Origin: JAAZFZ01 sp035647435
GTDB taxonomy: Bacteria > Bacillota > Clostridia > Oscillospirales > Acutalibacteraceae
Direction: 5' to 3'
Assembly (NCBI GenBank): GCA_035647435.1
Contig: DASRNM010000124.1
Span: 1-14,936 of the forward strand
Length of the DNA stretch: 14,936 nt
Part shown: positions 6,247 to 13,255 of the stretch, piece by piece
How the letters are laid out: every line of letters begins with the position of its first letter
Numbering within the stretch: position 1 is the first letter of the stretch
Position numbers and translations under genes: made by a program
The notes under the pieces: generated by a model
Told to the model about the DNA's origin: nothing
Seen by the model: the letters and a program-made list of their open reading frames with translations, nothing else
Database searches by the model: none

Positions 6247-8412
6247 TTATAAATATATACCCACACCGCTGTAAACATTAGCGTCAAGTCCAGTCTTATC
6301 GCTGTACTTCTCCAAATCAATCAAAACTGCAATTTCTTCATCTAACGGTTCAATACTGCCAGAGCCATATAGGGCGTCGTAATTGCATTTATATACGCTA
6401 ACTGTGTATTGTTGAAGCTGCCGCAAAAGTTGCTTGCTGCGTTCACCACTTCTAAGTATTTGAACAAGTTTCTTAGCTTCATAATTATCCGGTATCACAA
6501 TAGAATATGTGGAACTTTCAATCAAATTGAATTCAGTTGCAATTTGCGCAAAGGGAAAACTCATTCCTTTTTCAAACCCGTTTTCAAATTTTTCTACAAT
6601 ATTTTTTGTGTCCAAACCGCTTCCTGTCATTTTATAAAGCAATGAAAAATAGGATGAGATTGCTTCCGGTGTTGAAATATCATAAAACTGGCTTGCAATT
6701 GAATGAGCAATTTCAGTAGGTCGTCTAAGCATTGATGGCATGTGTTGTCGATACTCTTCACACGGCTTGAAAATATATACTGGACTTTCTCCCCTTTTTC
6801 CCTCGCGGTTACAACGCCCTGCTGCTTGAATTTCAGAATCAAGACCGGCTTCGGCACGATATACCACAGGGAAATCCACATCAACTCCTGCCTCAATTAG
6901 GCTGGTTGATACAACTCGACACGGCAAACCGTCCTTCAGTCGATTCCTGATTTCACTGAAAATACGTTTTCTGTGTTGTGGATACATCAGCGTTGACAAA
7001 TGATAGCTACCATCATTATCTAACAGCTTGAAAATGTTTTGTGCCTGTTTTCTTGTATTTACAATACACAATACTTGTTTTTCAGTGTTCATCCGCTCGG
7101 CAAGTTCTTTATCTTCCAACTCACCTAACTGAATTATTTTAGTTCTTTTGAAAAACTCAAATAGTTCCTTTGTGTTTTCACATATTTCTTGGCACTCGAT
7201 TTCTTTTGGAAAAAAGCTGTTTAACGCTGGCTGAGTAGCACTGCACAGTACAGCCGTGCTTCCATAATTAAATACAAGCTCCGATATTGCATGAACACAT
7301 GGTAAAAGATACTGAGTTGGAAACATCTGCGCTTCGTCAAAAATGATTACGCTGTTTGCAATGTTATGTAACTTTCGGCATTTTGAGGTTTTATTTGCAA
7401 AGAGTGACTCGAAAAATTGAACTGTTGTCGTCACCACTACAGGCATGTCCCAGTTTTCAGTTGACAACTTCTGCCTTTGCAAAAGCTTGTTAATGTCATC
7501 ATCTTTGTCATCATAAGAAAAATCAGAATGATGCTCCAATACATTCTCTTCTCCGAGAATCTTTTTGAATACGCCAGCATTTTGCTCAATAATTGAATTG
7601 TATGGAATTACATAGATAACTCTGTCTATCTTGTGCTTTTTTGCATGTTTTAAAGCAAACGCAAGAGATGAAACTGTCTTTCCGCCGCCTGTAGGGACAG
7701 TCAATGAATAAAGCCCTTTATTGCAGGTTGATTTTTCAATACAGCAATTCAATATCTCTGTGCGCTTTTTATTTATTTCGCTTGTTGGACTGCCAAATCC
7801 CTTTATGTATTCATCAAGTTTTAAATTTAGCAAATTAATGCTTTTGTCAATAACATTTCTTGGATTATCCGACATGAAGTTTTCAGTATCGAGAAAATCC
7901 CCATCAACAAGACATGAAAACAGCATTCGAATATAAAATGATACCGAAAACCCAATTTTTTTTAATGGGCGAATAGGCAACGCTGAACTTGGAATAAGTT
8001 CTTTTATATTAACTTCATCCTCAAACTTAATATATGGTTCAAGTTTTCTGCGCAATCTGCCATTAAGTGTTGGCTCATCTATAGTATCTGCAATACTACC
8101 TCCATCAGGCAATCCGGTATGATGTCCTGCAACACAATATGATAACAAAAAGCCTATTCCCTGCAATCTATTGTTTATTTCTAATGCGCCTGCTGTAGAA
8201 TGATCTGCTCGATTACCCCCTTCGAAAATTCGTTTTTGAAATTTTTTTGAATACTTACCAATATCATGTAACATTCCACATAAATAAGCATAATCACCAC
8301 TACTAAAACTATTTCCGAAACCTTCAGCTAAGTTTGCTACTCCGTCTAAATGCTCTTTTACTGTTTGAATTTTTCCATCATCTCTTATATGGGCTGCAAA
8401 TTTTTCTTCCAC
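6247..8412 (-). CDS. cas3: Cas3 helicase-nuclease (type I-C)
   Basis: This 721-residue effector is recruited by target-bound Cascade to unwind and degrade DNA. The N-terminal HD nuclease domain shows H21, H49-D50 (MLHDIGK), H71 (ADHSTAG) and H97/H98 (VAGHHTG). The superfamily 2 helicase shows Walker A TGGGKT (241-246), DEAQ (359-362; many Cas3 have DEAH or DEVH), SAT (391-393), and EAGVDVDF and QAAGRCNREGK in the C-terminal RecA domain. The start is GTG (8410-8412) with AGAGGTGG 6 nt upstream. It is cut off from cas5 by the 244-bp gap holding the regulatory RNA, so it is probably transcribed separately. Its mRNA would run antisense to that RNA if not terminated. Confidence 0.96.
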   Translation of the reverse strand: MEEKFAAHIRDDGKIQTVKEHLDGVANLAEGFGNSFSSGDYAYLCGMLHDIGKYSKKFQKRIFEGGNRADHSTAGALEINNRLQGIGFLLSYCVAGHHTGLPDGGSIADTIDEPTLNGRLRRKLEPYIKFEDEVNIKELIPSSALPIRPLKKIGFSVSFYIRMLFSCLVDGDFLDTENFMSDNPRNVIDKSINLLNLKLDEYIKGFGSPTSEINKKRTEILNCCIEKSTCNKGLYSLTVPTGGGKTVSSLAFALKHAKKHKIDRVIYVIPYNSIIEQNAGVFKKILGEENVLEHHSDFSYDDKDDDINKLLQRQKLSTENWDMPVVVTTTVQFFESLFANKTSKCRKLHNIANSVIIFDEAQMFPTQYLLPCVHAISELVFNYGSTAVLCSATQPALNSFFPKEIECQEICENTKELFEFFKRTKIIQLGELEDKELAERMNTEKQVLCIVNTRKQAQNIFKLLDNDGSYHLSTLMYPQHRKRIFSEIRNRLKDGLPCRVVSTSLIEAGVDVDFPVVYRAEAGLDSEIQAAGRCNREGKRGESPVYIFKPCEEYRQHMPSMLRRPTEIAHSIASQFYDISTPEAISSYFSLLYKMTGSGLDTKNIVEKFENGFEKGMSFPFAQIATEFNLIESSTYSIVIPDNYEAKKLVQILRSGERSKQLLRQLQQYTVSVYKCNYDALYGSGSIEPLDEEIAVLIDLEKYSDKTGLDANVYSGVGIYL

Positions 8413-8558
8413 TATATTCCACCTCTGCTATTTAATATACAGCATACACTGTCCTATTAATCTCCCTTTGCTATATACCATATCAAACAAGGATTTAAAG
8501 TATTAAAGTCTTATTTGTGCGTTAGGATTTGCATAAGATTACAAATATAACCAATTTG

Positions 8559-8564
8559 ATTATA
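8559..8564 (-). promoter_or_regulatory. Possible extended -10 for cas3
   Basis: The minus strand has TGCTATAAT, an extended -10, with its TATAAT at 8559-8564. No good -35 stands 17 bp upstream. Starting near 8552 it would give cas3 a long leader of about 140 nt. Confidence 0.35.
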
Positions 8565-8788
8565 GCACCATTTTGTTTAAAATAAAGCAATTAATTACAA
8601 TAATGTTTAAATTTATGTGTATTATAGTAAAAAATTTGGATTGTTTGAAACTATTGAAATATAGAATTAAATATTTAACATTATAATAAGCTACATACTC
8701 CGTGATACTATAATTTATAAGAAGGCGCTATTACAAAAATCGATATGTTTTTGTTAACACTTTGCTTGACTACGCCAATTTCAATTTT

Positions 8789-8893
8789 TTAATAACTACT
8801 TTTTTGTAGCAACTTTTCATCCACTTTCTTCGCTTTAATAAAATCAAAAACTTTTCCCGTTTTCTTACTATAAGTTCCTCCAAAAATATTCAT
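8789..8893 (-). CDS. Possible small protein, 34 residues
   Basis: An ATG at 8891-8893 opens 34 codons, beginning MNIFGGTYSKKTGKVFDF and continuing with a lysine-rich stretch to a TAA at 8789. GAAGG lies about 8 nt upstream. The protein is charged, with no signal peptide or membrane segment. I do not recognise it. It could be a real small gene, the leftover N-terminus of a larger one, or chance in AT-rich DNA. Confidence 0.25.
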   Translation of the reverse strand: MNIFGGTYSKKTGKVFDFIKAKKVDEKLLQKSSY

Positions 8894-9106
8894 ATATTTT
8901 ACCTTCAACCGTGCTATCGTACCTGAGTGTAGCGGCTTAACAATCCATAATTATACGAATATATGATACCGCGAATTATGCCAAATGTAATAAATTTGCG
9001 TCACTATTTTGTTACGTTTCTTAAAATATTCCATTTTTTTCATTTAAAATCCGCTTTTTTTGTCTGTTGAAAATTTGCTTGTTGATAATAGATAGGAAAA
9101 TTCAAA

Positions 9107-9134
9107 TTGACAGTTAGTCGTTTTTCATTATAGA
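9107..9134 (+). promoter_or_regulatory. Promoter in front of the antirepressor remnant
   Basis: TTGACA (9107-9112), 16 bp, TATAGA (9129-9134) on the plus strand. The transcript would start near 9141 and meet the terminator-like hairpin at 9196-9237 before the antirepressor remnant, an attenuator-like layout. Confidence 0.6.
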
Positions 9135-9195
9135 GACAAAAGCGGTGCTTATGAATGCAATTTTTATAAGAAAGATTGAAAACCACTACGGATTT

Positions 9196-9237
9196 CCGTC
9201 CTTGCCTATCCAGTACGGGGTGAGGACGGATTTTTTT
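9196..9237 (+). terminator. Intrinsic terminator or attenuator upstream of the antirepressor
   Basis: CCGTCCT (9196-9202) pairs with AGGACGG (9223-9229), followed by A and seven T. It lies between the promoter at 9107-9134 and the GGAGG at 9254-9258, so it could limit read-through into the antirepressor remnant. Confidence 0.6.
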
Positions 9238-9266
9238 CGTTCAATTAATATTCGGAGGTATCGCAG

Positions 9267-9495
9267 ATGCTCTATTCAGATTTTTAACAACAGCGAGTTT
9301 GGACAGATTCGAACTCTTGAGAAAAACGACAATACACTGTTTTGCGGTAAGGATATTGCGGCGGCGCTTGGCTACGAAAATGCCACAAAAGCTGTCCCCG
9401 ACCACTGCCGAATGGATGGGGGTCTAAAACGTTACCCCATCATCGATGACCTCGGTCGGACGCAGGAAGCGATTTTTATCTCTGAAGGAGATGTC
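9267..9495 (+). pseudogene. Bro-N (phage-type antirepressor) N-terminal remnant, frameshifted and truncated
   Basis: The frame read from 9268 gives IQIFNNSEFGQIRTLE, then FCGKDIAAALGYENATKA and EAIFISEGDV, the Bro-N DNA-binding domain of phage or ICE antirepressors. The ATG with good GGAGG spacing (9267-9269) is one base out of frame with it, so the start region has a small indel or a sequence error. After GDV (about 9492) similarity ends and the frame runs into unrelated DNA whose natural coding strand is minus. At most about 75 of the usual 200-250 residues remain. It is probably not functional; it marks the edge of a degraded mobile element. Confidence 0.75.
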
Positions 9496-9549
9496 ATCAA
9501 TCATACGGGCAAGTATGTTCGCTCTGAAACGAGAAGATGTCATACTCAT
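9495..9549 (-). CDS. Possible 5' end of a truncated minus-strand gene
   Basis: An ATG at 9547-9549, 5 nt after the stop of the gene at 9555-9857, opens MSMTSSRFRANILARMIDDI. It then runs into the antirepressor fragment lying in the opposite direction. The close coupling suggests a second gene of a broken operon. I do not recognise it, and the support is weak. Confidence 0.3.
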
Positions 9550-9554
9550 TCTTG

Positions 9555-9857
9555 CTATTCAGGGCGATTTATTTTTACTGTTCTTTCCTCTATGGAAAGT
9601 CCGCGCTTTACAAGCTGTTTTAAGATGAACTCTTCAATGTATTTCTGCAAATCCCAGATGTAATAACCCTCCACATCAAAGGTACCCATGTTGCTCTTGT
9701 CAATCTGTCCATCCATAATCGCTTTCACCTGCTGGGTCTTGAAGGTGACATCGTCCAGAAAATCGTAGAAATCCTGGTCGGAGAGTAAACTGTTGAGCGT
9801 GTCAAGTAGAGTGGTCATCCCTTCGAAGGTCTCAGTCGCTTTGGCTACTTTGAGCAT
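9555..9857 (-). CDS. Unrecognised element-borne protein, probably 5'-truncated
   Basis: From the ATG at 9857 the frame gives 100 acidic, helix-rich residues with TFKTQQVKAIMDGQIDKS, TFDVEGYYIWDLQKYIE and a basic end. There is no signal peptide or membrane segment. The frame stays open upstream with plausible coding sequence (IHEELGLCESAIDML) to about 9893, where it collides with the 5' end of the recombinase on the other strand. The true start was therefore probably lost at that junction. I do not recognise the family. The setting (antirepressor and recombinase fragments) suggests an ICE accessory gene. It may be non-functional. Confidence 0.5.
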   Translation of the reverse strand: MLKVAKATETFEGMTTLLDTLNSLLSDQDFYDFLDDVTFKTQQVKAIMDGQIDKSNMGTFDVEGYYIWDLQKYIEEFILKQLVKRGLSIEERTVKINRPE

Positions 9858-9890
9858 ATCAATAGCAGATTCACAAAGGCCGAGTTCTTC

Positions 9891-10081
9891 ATGGATGGAC
9901 TTATTTTGCGAACTGACACCAGTCAGCAGATAAATGATACCAGTAAGCGCCGGACTGCTGGCTACGCTCGTGTTTCTACCGACAGCGAAGAACAGCAGAC
10001 CAGCTACGAGGCGCAGGTAGATTATTACACGAACTACATCAAGGCCCGCGAGGATTGGGAATTCGTCGAGGTTTACACTGA
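9891..10081 (+). pseudogene. Serine recombinase, 5' part (split by the 10082-14612 insertion)
   Basis: It encodes the start of a resolvase-type catalytic domain: RRTAGYARVSTDSEEQQT, with the catalytic serine in ARVST, then SYEAQVDYYTNYIKAR and EFVEVYT. At 10081 the match stops. The next expected codons (D-E-G-I-S) are found in the same orientation at 14613. Joining GTTTACACT-GA with TGAGGGC restores VYTDEG exactly. Such large serine recombinases integrate and excise Clostridia-type conjugative elements. The ATG at 9891 has no good Shine-Dalgarno sequence, so the native start may differ. Now a pseudogene. Confidence 0.85.
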
Positions 10082-10107
10082 GGCGAATATCTTTTTGCGT
10101 ACATTTT
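10080..10107 (+). repeat. Left end of the inserted element (GA core plus inverted-repeat motif)
   Basis: GA (10080-10081), then GG, and at 10093-10107 the 15-mer TTTTGCGTACATTTT. The right end carries the exact inverse of the 15-mer at the same distance from its own GA. Confidence 0.8.
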
Positions 10108-10120
10108 TTGCTGTACCTGT

Positions 10121-10390
10121 CTAATCGGCTAAAAGTCCAACAAACTGCCAGTATATGCAGATTTCTTGAACACGCTTGCCGCTGGAATAATCACTTTCGC
10201 CGACTTCAATGCGGTCAATCAATTCCTCAACATCGGAGCGGGTAATGTCGGTAATCGCGGTATGTTTTTTGATAACCTCAACCCACTTTGATATGTGCAA
10301 AATTTTGTCCTGAATGGCAGTTAGCCGCAGATTTGATTCGTCGAACTGAGCCTGACGCTTTTTTCTTTTAAACCCGTTTTGGTAAGTGCT
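10121..10390 (-). pseudogene. C-terminal remnant of the element's own serine recombinase
   Basis: The minus strand reads an open frame with ISKWVEVIKKHTAITDITRS, ELIDRIEVGE and RVQEICIYWQFVG before a TAG at 10121-10123. This is the typical tail of large serine recombinases. It ends about 40 bp from the left element end, where an integrase gene normally sits beside its att site. Only about 90 of over 500 codons are left, and the catalytic domain is missing. Its upper end runs into the 3' end of the sigma-like gene, so a deletion joined the two. Confidence 0.65.
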
Positions 10391-10392
10391 TT

Positions 10393-10893
10393 TTAGTCGC
10401 TCGTCAAAACTTTTTTGATTTTCTTTTCCGCCTGCTCCAAGCTGTACACCACCGCAACATGGGAAACTCCATCTTTTTCGGCGATTGCTCGTGTAGTCAT
10501 GCCGTTTACGGTGTGAAGTAAATAACGCCGCCGCTGAACATCAGTCAGAACGGATAATGTCTTTGCTGCGATTTCTCGCCTGAATTTTTGCTTTTCTACC
10601 TGTTCCTCTGTTGCAATCATCGTTTCCTCTGGCGATGGAACGGCAAGTAAGTCGGTTTCTTCCAAAGCGTGAAAAGACACCATCTTCTTGCGCTGGCGAC
10701 CTTCGTTCCTATCCTGCTCAAAGAAAATCTCATCCGACAGGGCTTTGAGTTCGGCAAAGTCCGCTTTGGTCTTGCCGGGATTCTCCCGCAGATATTCCTC
10801 CATCTTGACCTCTACGGTTGTGTCAGCAAGACGGTACACAATACCTCTTGCGTATTTGTTGGCAGCGTAATCGCTGCTTTGATAGTTCTTCAT
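10393..10893 (-). CDS. Sigma-70-like regulatory protein of a conjugative element
   Basis: The 166-residue protein is charged in its first half (YQSSDYAANKYARGIVYRL) and has a C-terminal region-4-like helix-turn-helix (VLTDVQRRRYLLHTVNG, then TRAIAEKDGVSHVAVVYSL). Such short sigma-like proteins are common in Clostridia conjugative elements, where they probably control element genes. I chose the ATG at 10893 because GGAGGT lies 5 nt upstream; an upstream in-frame ATG at 10962 lacks this. Two hairpins at 10982-11059 isolate it from the gene upstream. It appears intact. Its target promoters are unknown. Confidence 0.75.
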   Translation of the reverse strand: MKNYQSSDYAANKYARGIVYRLADTTVEVKMEEYLRENPGKTKADFAELKALSDEIFFEQDRNEGRQRKKMVSFHALEETDLLAVPSPEETMIATEEQVEKQKFRREIAAKTLSVLTDVQRRRYLLHTVNGMTTRAIAEKDGVSHVAVVYSLEQAEKKIKKVLTSD

Positions 10894-10981
10894 GTTGACC
10901 TCCAAAATTTTGATTTCATGTGGATACAAGGTTAAAATCAAAATGCGGAGGTGCGCGGGCATTATATAAACGCATATAAAA

Positions 10982-11011
10982 GTCCTTTCCGCTGTTCAGC
11001 TCGGAAAGGAC
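10982..11011 (-). terminator. Perfect 10-bp hairpin followed by a T-rich tail
   Basis: GTCCTTTCCG (10982-10991) and CGGAAAGGAC (11002-11011) pair around CTGTTCAGCT. On the minus strand TTTTATATG follows. With the hairpin at 11022-11059 it makes a tandem pair between the zinc-ribbon and sigma-like genes. Confidence 0.55.
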
Positions 11012-11014
11012 AAC

Positions 11015-11059
11015 AAAAAAAGAGCCTTACGCATAGCTAAAAAGCTACTTGTAAGGCTC
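11015..11059 (-). terminator. Intrinsic terminator upstream of the sigma-like gene
   Basis: GAGCCTTAC (11022-11030) pairs with GTAAGGCTC (11051-11059), and an AGCT/AGCT pairing inside the loop adds stability. Seven T follow on the minus strand (11015-11021). It should end transcripts from the zinc-ribbon gene. The rest of the gap up to 11185 holds a small hairpin (CCTTTGC 11131-11137, GCAAAGG 11141-11147) and no visible gene. Confidence 0.75.
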
Positions 11060-11185
11060 CGACTGCATCGCGCCGCTTAGGGCGTGGAGTGGTGCGCTTG
11101 ACTAAGTTTATAAAATTGTTTTACTGACAGCCTTTGCGGTGCAAAGGACCGGTGCCAAAGAATCGGGTCGAGCTGTATAAGATTG

Positions 11186-11377
11186 TTATTTCTTTGCGGT
11201 GATACCTATCTGACTTTTACAGACATTGCATTTAATGTACCAACGAGCTTTTCTGCGGCTGTTCGGCAATACCAGGCGCAACGGAGGGTCGTCGGTATTC
11301 TTTTCCTCAATTATAATCTTGCCCCTGCCGCAAACGGGGCATAGTACAATCTCTTTCTTGGCGCATTGCTGTGTCAT
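11186..11377 (-). CDS. Small zinc-ribbon protein (cysteine-rich KTR-like)
   Basis: The 63-residue protein has two Cys pairs, CPVCGRGK near the N-terminus and CNVCKSQIG near the C-terminus, which should bind one zinc ion, with a basic stretch (SRRKARWYIK) between them. Small proteins of this kind are frequent passengers of Clostridia conjugative elements; their role is not well known. The ATG at 11377 is preferred over the one at 11392 because GGAGG lies between them at 8-nt spacing. An operator-like dyad at 11410-11422, shared with the XRE promoter, lies just upstream. Confidence 0.7.
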   Translation of the reverse strand: MTQQCAKKEIVLCPVCGRGKIIIEEKNTDDPPLRLVLPNSRRKARWYIKCNVCKSQIGITAKK

Positions 11378-11409
11378 GTCGTTATCCTCCATTTGTGGAA
11401 TATTGTACA

Positions 11410-11422
11410 GTTCAAACTGAAC
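11410..11422. promoter_or_regulatory. XRE-type operator upstream of the zinc-ribbon gene
   Basis: GTTCA-AAC-TGAAC is a perfect 5+5 dyad. On the minus strand it sits 2 bp before a -10-like TACAAT. The XRE promoter at 12514-12542 has a near copy (12520-12532) in the same place relative to its -10. Confidence 0.55.
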
Positions 11423-11453
11423 AGCGTGGGTAAAAAAATGCGTTGCTTGTCCG

Positions 11454-12062
11454 TTATGGGATCAAGCGCATTTCTTCCAAGCGAATCCCCATCGCTTGAC
11501 GGGATACGCCGAAAAGCAGGGCAAGGGTGTCGATGATATTCCGGTCGTTACGATTGCGATAAAATGCCGTTTTGACTACACCTTTGGGCATCAGAAAATA
11601 ACTGCCCAAACGATCGGCTTGCCATTCCAGCCTGTCATCCGCTTCTGAACTTCGCACCACATTGGTCATGGCGGCTGTTTCACCGGATTTTGTGTAAATA
11701 TCTTTGTGCAGGACATAGTGGGCAAGCTCATGGGCACAAGTATAACGGAAACGACCGTCTGAGCGGTTGCTTATCAGGCTTGCGTCGATTATGACCGTTC
11801 CCGCTTTGACGCGTACCAATTTATATCCCTCGCCACCCTCGCGCTCGTAGATTGGCACGGTAGCATCTTCAAAGACAGTTTCGCCCAAAACTCGTCCATT
11901 GTTGCGGATAAACTGAAACTCTATTTTAAGCCCATAGACCATCTCCATAATGTTTTCCACAGGAATGGGTGAGGGAGTGTTTAGTAAGGAATAATCGTGC
12001 TTTGAGATGACGTTCCGCGCAATAAATTCAAGCGTTTCGCGACGATAGTAGCGTGGATTCAT
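11454..12062 (-). CDS. ImmA/IrrE-family metallopeptidase
   Basis: The 202-residue protein carries the zinc peptidase motif HELAHYVLH, with the third ligand probably the Glu in DDRLEWQADRLGSYFLMPKG. The C-terminus (TLALLFGVSRQAMGIRLEEM) is a typical ImmA tail. ImmA proteases cleave the XRE repressor encoded beside them to induce a mobile element, as in ICEBs1. The ATG at 12062 overlaps the XRE stop as ATGA, so the two are translationally coupled. The frame also stays open further upstream within the XRE gene. It appears intact. Confidence 0.88.
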   Translation of the reverse strand: MNPRYYRRETLEFIARNVISKHDYSLLNTPSPIPVENIMEMVYGLKIEFQFIRNNGRVLGETVFEDATVPIYEREGGEGYKLVRVKAGTVIIDASLISNRSDGRFRYTCAHELAHYVLHKDIYTKSGETAAMTNVVRSSEADDRLEWQADRLGSYFLMPKGVVKTAFYRNRNDRNIIDTLALLFGVSRQAMGIRLEEMRLIP

Positions 12063-12460
12063 TCTTCGTTTCCCTCCTGTCTGCTTCGCTGTTTGAGTTT
12101 TTCGATAAATTCCGTCCATTCTTTATCGGTTGCGTCTACGTCCTTTGCCACGCGCAGGGCAACACGTGCCAGCTCGTTGGCTGAGATATATTCGGGCAAA
12201 TCACCAGGGACGGCGGTATAGGTCTTGGATTTTGCCGCCAACTCAAAAAGCTGCTCCCGCTCCTGCTTGTCCAAGCGCAGAAGCTGCGCCATATGTTCTA
12301 AAATATCGTCTTTCGGTGCTGGATTTCGATTGTTTTCAATATTGCTCATATATACCGGGGAGATGTCGAGCAGTTCCGCCAGCTTGCGAAGCGATATATA
12401 CGGCTCGGATGCCAACCTTTTACTTCGTATAAATGAGCCAAAAGTAAGCTCTGTACTCAT
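12059..12460 (-). CDS. XRE-family repressor paired with ImmA
   Basis: The 133-residue protein has an N-terminal helix-turn-helix (SLRKLAELLDISPVYMSNIE) and a C-terminal helical region (EYISANELARVALRVAKD). It is the likely repressor of the element's early promoters and the substrate of the ImmA partner. I chose the ATG at 12460; the in-frame GTG at 12472 touches the AAAGG ribosome-binding site. Its promoter is overlaid with GTTCAGTTTGA-like sites, which suggests autoregulation. It appears intact although neighbouring genes are damaged. Confidence 0.85.
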   Translation of the reverse strand: MSTELTFGSFIRSKRLASEPYISLRKLAELLDISPVYMSNIENNRNPAPKDDILEHMAQLLRLDKQEREQLFELAAKSKTYTAVPGDLPEYISANELARVALRVAKDVDATDKEWTEFIEKLKQRSRQEGNEE

Positions 12461-12489
12461 TTTGGTAATCACCCTTTCTGTGGTGTTCT

Positions 12490-12502
12490 GTCCTAACTGA
12501 AC
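12490..12502. promoter_or_regulatory. XRE operator-like site at the transcription start
   Basis: GTCCTAACTGAAC, two mismatches from the dyad at 11410-11422, located near the expected start of the XRE transcript (about 12507) and 30 bp from the site at 12520. Confidence 0.45.
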
Positions 12503-12513
12503 GCCGTGACAAT

Positions 12514-12542
12514 ATTATAACTCAAACTGAACACTATTACAA
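12514..12542 (-). promoter_or_regulatory. Promoter of the XRE-ImmA operon with embedded operator
   Basis: On the minus strand TTGTAA (12537-12542), 17 bp, TATAAT (12514-12519). The spacer is filled by ACTCAAACTGAAC (12520-12532), close to the dyad at 11410-11422, so repressor binding would block RNA polymerase. A weaker resemblance lies at 12552-12564. Confidence 0.7.
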
Positions 12543-12567
12543 TTGGTTTTCCTCAAAATGGAACGAT

Positions 12568-12587
12568 GTGGTCAAAATAATGACCAC
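12568..12587. repeat. Perfect 7-bp dyad GTGGTCA / TGACCAC
   Basis: GTGGTCA (12568-12574), AAATAA, TGACCAC (12581-12587). It lies between the XRE promoter and the WYL remnant, with no U-run directly after it on either strand. It could be a protein-binding site, perhaps for the lost WYL regulator. Confidence 0.4.
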
Positions 12588-12666
12588 CTCGCTGGTTTTT
12601 GTTTTTGAAAACCTTTATTTATGCGGGTTTGATGACGTGAGCCGATAGGGCAAAGCTGTCGAGTCG

Positions 12667-12927
12667 TTACTCATCCGTTGCAACAATGTCTTTCAGTATA
12701 TCCAAATACCGCTCTTTCACATCATCCGGCGTGGCAATACTCATTTTACCGCCAAATCCGACCACCCAACCAAAGAACGTCGGGCTGACGGACACCTCTA
12801 CCTCTGCGGTGAAGTGTTTCTCGTCTGAAACAGAAGTTTTGACCTTTGAGCCAAAACGGTCAACAATGGATTTCATTAAACTGTTTTCACATTTTAAAGT
12901 GACCTTGCGCATTTCTTCATCATACAT
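12667..12927 (-). pseudogene. WYL-domain transcription regulator, C-terminal remnant
   Basis: The 86 residues (RKVTLKCENSLMKSIVDRFG, then VSPTFFGWVVGFGGKMSI) match the C-terminal part of YafY-like WYL regulators. Those are normally about 300 residues with an N-terminal winged helix, missing here. The fragment begins where the CpaB-like ORF ends, in a different frame, and overlaps it by 8 nt, so a deletion joined the two. The internal ATG at 12927 may allow translation, but the DNA-binding part is gone. Confidence 0.65.
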
Positions 12928-13237
12928 CCTCTGCGGAATTTGATTCTACCGTCAGCTTGGCGGCGGTAAAATAATCCCCGGCGTAAAGAGCGGAAACGGC
13001 GTATTTGCCAATGACCTCTGATTTCTGCGTAATCACGCCGGTGGGAAGCGTATCGGTTTTGACCTCTGCCGTTTCAATCTGTTCCGCCGTAATCTGCGCG
13101 CCCTGTTTAATATTGACTGAAAGCCGGATAACGGTTGTGGTATCGCCCATCATGCGGTTGACCATCGGGGCTACCCCAAAGGTAATCGCAACGGCAAGAA
13201 TCATGCAGATGATTCCGATCACTGTTCTGTTTTTCAT
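12920..13237 (-). CDS. CpaB-like SAF-domain pilus assembly protein, probably C-terminally truncated
   Basis: The 105-residue protein has an N-terminal membrane anchor (TVIGIICMILAVAITFGVA, about 5-23) followed by a SAF domain (VIRLSVNIKQGAQITAEQI, then GKYAVSALYAGDYFTAAKL). This is the layout of CpaB/RcpC proteins, which help the secretin of Tad/Flp pili. It stops early (ESNSAEDV) where the WYL remnant starts; relatives are usually 200 residues or more. GGAGG lies 11 nt before the ATG. It follows the prepilin peptidase fusion by 18 nt, in keeping with a Tad gene set. Confidence 0.65.
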   Translation of the reverse strand: MKNRTVIGIICMILAVAITFGVAPMVNRMMGDTTTVIRLSVNIKQGAQITAEQIETAEVKTDTLPTGVITQKSEVIGKYAVSALYAGDYFTAAKLTVESNSAEDV

Positions 13238-13255
13238 GTTCGTATATACCTCCGA

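Larger units (their letters stand above)
8413..9106. other. Gene-poor AT-rich spacer upstream of cas3
   Basis: About 700 bp with no convincing gene apart from a possible 34-codon ORF at 8789-8893. The right-hand end marks the change from the CRISPR locus to higher-GC mobile-element DNA. The cas3 promoter should lie in its left part. No RNA gene or long repeat was recognised. Confidence 0.6.

Noticed and set aside
8653..8660. ATTGAAAT, a possible second degenerate repeat upstream of cas3
   Set aside because: Only 8 nt match in very AT-rich DNA, with no hairpin ending at the handle and no repeat 5' end nearby.
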